Virus record (IMG/VR): IMGVR_UViG_3300021197_000800
Location: 1 to 22,912 of that record
Direction: 5' to 3' (one strand)
Source: a virus
DNA length: 22,912 bases
In this document: one piece after another, positions 21,953 to 22,912 of the stretch
How the letters are laid out: each line of letters begins with the position of its first letter
Position numbering within the stretch: the stretch's first letter is position 1
The notes under the pieces: generated by a model
Seen by the model: the letters and a program-made list of their open reading frames with translations, nothing else
Databases searched by the model: none
What the model was told of the DNA's origin: nothing
Position numbers and translations under genes: made by a program

Positions 21953-22587
21953 GTTTTACACTAGCAACATTAAAATCTACCGTACAAGATTATTGCGAAA
22001 CGTCTGAAACAACGTTTGTAGCAGACTTACCTACGTTTATAAAAGAAGCGGAAGAACGAATTTTAAAAAACATTGAGCTACCGTTTTTTCGTAAAAACGT
22101 TACTGGAAATGCTACGGCAAGCAACGCGTATTTGTCTACGCCATCTGATTTTCTTGCGCCGTACAGCTTGGCGGTAATTGCAAATGACGAATATAATTAT
22201 TTGTTTTTGAAACAAGTGTCGTTTATTCGAGCATATACGCCCAATGCTTCTACAACGGGGGAACCCAAGTACTATGCGCAGTTTGATGATTCTACTTTTA
22301 TCGTAGCGCCAACTCCGGATTCGGCATACAGCTTTGAGCTTCACTACAAATTTAGACCCGCATCTTTAACCGCAGGTGCTGAAAGCGGAACAACATGGCT
22401 GTCTGAAAATGGCCCCGATGCGCTTCTTTACGGAACTTTAGTCGAAGCCGCAACGTTTTTAAAAATCCCCGAAGAAGTTGCGCAGTATGAGCAAAGATTT
22501 GGCGCAGCAGTTGCGGGATTAAAAGCTTTGGGTGAGGGCTACGGTTCTCGCGATGAGTACCGTTATGACATAAGTAGGGGTGCGTAA
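21949..22587 (+). CDS. Phage adaptor / tail-tube-like connector protein
   Basis: This 212-residue protein has a helical N-terminus (LATLKSTVQDYCETSETTFVADLPTFIKEAEERI), then a beta core: YLSTPSDFLAPYSLAVI, EPKYYAQFDDSTFIVAPTPDSAYSFELHYKFRP. A C-terminal helix contains WLSENGPDALLYGTLVEAATFLK. This helix-beta-helix order, with a 'P.yya..g..i.l.P.pd..y...l.Y...p' stretch, is shared with podovirus adaptor and tail-tube proteins. It would join the portal ring to the tail. The start is coupled to the previous stop as ATGA; no strong Shine-Dalgarno is seen. Confidence 0.66.
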   Translation: MSFTLATLKSTVQDYCETSETTFVADLPTFIKEAEERILKNIELPFFRKNVTGNATASNAYLSTPSDFLAPYSLAVIANDEYNYLFLKQVSFIRAYTPNASTTGEPKYYAQFDDSTFIVAPTPDSAYSFELHYKFRPASLTAGAESGTTWLSENGPDALLYGTLVEAATFLKIPEEVAQYEQRFGAAVAGLKALGEGYGSRDEYRYDISRGA

Positions 22588-22881
22588 GTGGCTTTTTTTG
22601 AAGCGCCGAAGTTAGAAATAGGCAACGTATTAGTAGCAACTACGAACAATAAAGGGCATGACCCTGAGTTTTGGGCGCAAACAATAGCTGATAGAATTGT
22701 AAGTGTTGGTGGTAATTGTCATCCTTCTATTGCTCAACAAGCCGAAGAGTTTAAAGAAGCGGTTAGAGCTACGGCTTTGCATTACATTAAAGAAGCAATT
22801 AAGAGCGATAGGACTACCCTTACCGCTGAATTTGAACGTCAAGGCCATAAGGATATGGCAGACATAATTAGGAGTCTATAA
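22588..22881 (+). CDS. Small unknown protein
   Basis: The 97-residue product starts at GTG 22588, with AGGGG at 22576-22580. It has a beta N-terminus (PKLEIGNVLVATT), a HDPEFWAQTIADRIVSVGGN segment with conserved-looking His/Trp, and a C-terminal charged helix (about 50-97). It is predicted soluble. No named family is recognised. The stop overlaps the next start as TAATG, so it belongs to the same connector/tail operon. Confidence 0.6.
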   Translation: MAFFEAPKLEIGNVLVATTNNKGHDPEFWAQTIADRIVSVGGNCHPSIAQQAEEFKEAVRATALHYIKEAIKSDRTTLTAEFERQGHKDMADIIRSL

Positions 22882-22912
22882 TGGCTATTACAACCGCGCT
22901 TTGCACTAGCTT
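22881..22912 (+). CDS. Partial gene cut by window end
   Basis: Only the first ten codons are present (MAITTALCTS). ATG 22881 overlaps the previous stop (TAATG) with AGGAG at 22870-22874. Structural phage proteins often begin this way, but too little is present to assign it. Confidence 0.6.
   Translation, partial: MAITTALCTS

Overview
The window looks like part of the late, virion-building region of a tailed double-stranded DNA phage. Every convincing gene is on the + strand and packed head to tail, many with ATGA or TAATG overlaps and AGGAG-type ribosome binding sites. The gene set is terminase small and large subunits, portal, scaffold, an HK97-fold-like capsid protein and head-to-tail adaptor proteins. 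Several small proteins resemble ones I associate with uncultured marine and freshwater phages, so an aquatic Gram-negative host is my inference; the sequence does not name it. No tRNA, rRNA, integrase, insertion sequence or CRISPR array was seen.

Layout. (1) 1-1120: a leader with five GGTAC-type sites, a terminase small subunit and an overlapping VRR-NUC-like nuclease. (2) 1201-4822: an accessory block with a small unknown gene, a GP88-family protein, a DUF932-family protein and three unknown genes. It is divided by three rho-independent terminators, two of them near-identical 50-bp copies, and by candidate promoters, so it reads as separate moron-like units between terS and terL. (3) 4823-5159: a non-coding leader, about 74% G+C in its core, with 14-bp direct repeats. 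(4) 5160-13630: terminase large subunit (TTG start), a 1,514-residue polyvalent protein and the portal. (5) 13627-18994: small proteins, a GroES-like co-chaperonin, scaffold, capsid protein and structural proteins, with terminators after the capsid gene and after the next gene. (6) 19008-20092: four consecutive very basic small proteins. (7) 20096 to the end: a conserved unknown, two adaptor-like proteins, small connector-region genes and the first codons of a further gene.

How it fits together. The terminase pair packages DNA through the portal into a shell made by scaffold and capsid protein, probably folded with help from the phage GroES acting on host GroEL. The adaptor proteins then close the head-tail junction. 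The polyvalent protein lies between motor and portal genes, which fits a protein packaged and delivered with the DNA. The most unexpected signals are a 15/16 match to the bacterial chromosomal parS site inside the polyvalent gene, a metalloprotease-like segment in the same protein whose HExxH positions are lost, the split of terS from terL by independently transcribed cassettes, and the GC-rich repeat leader before terL.
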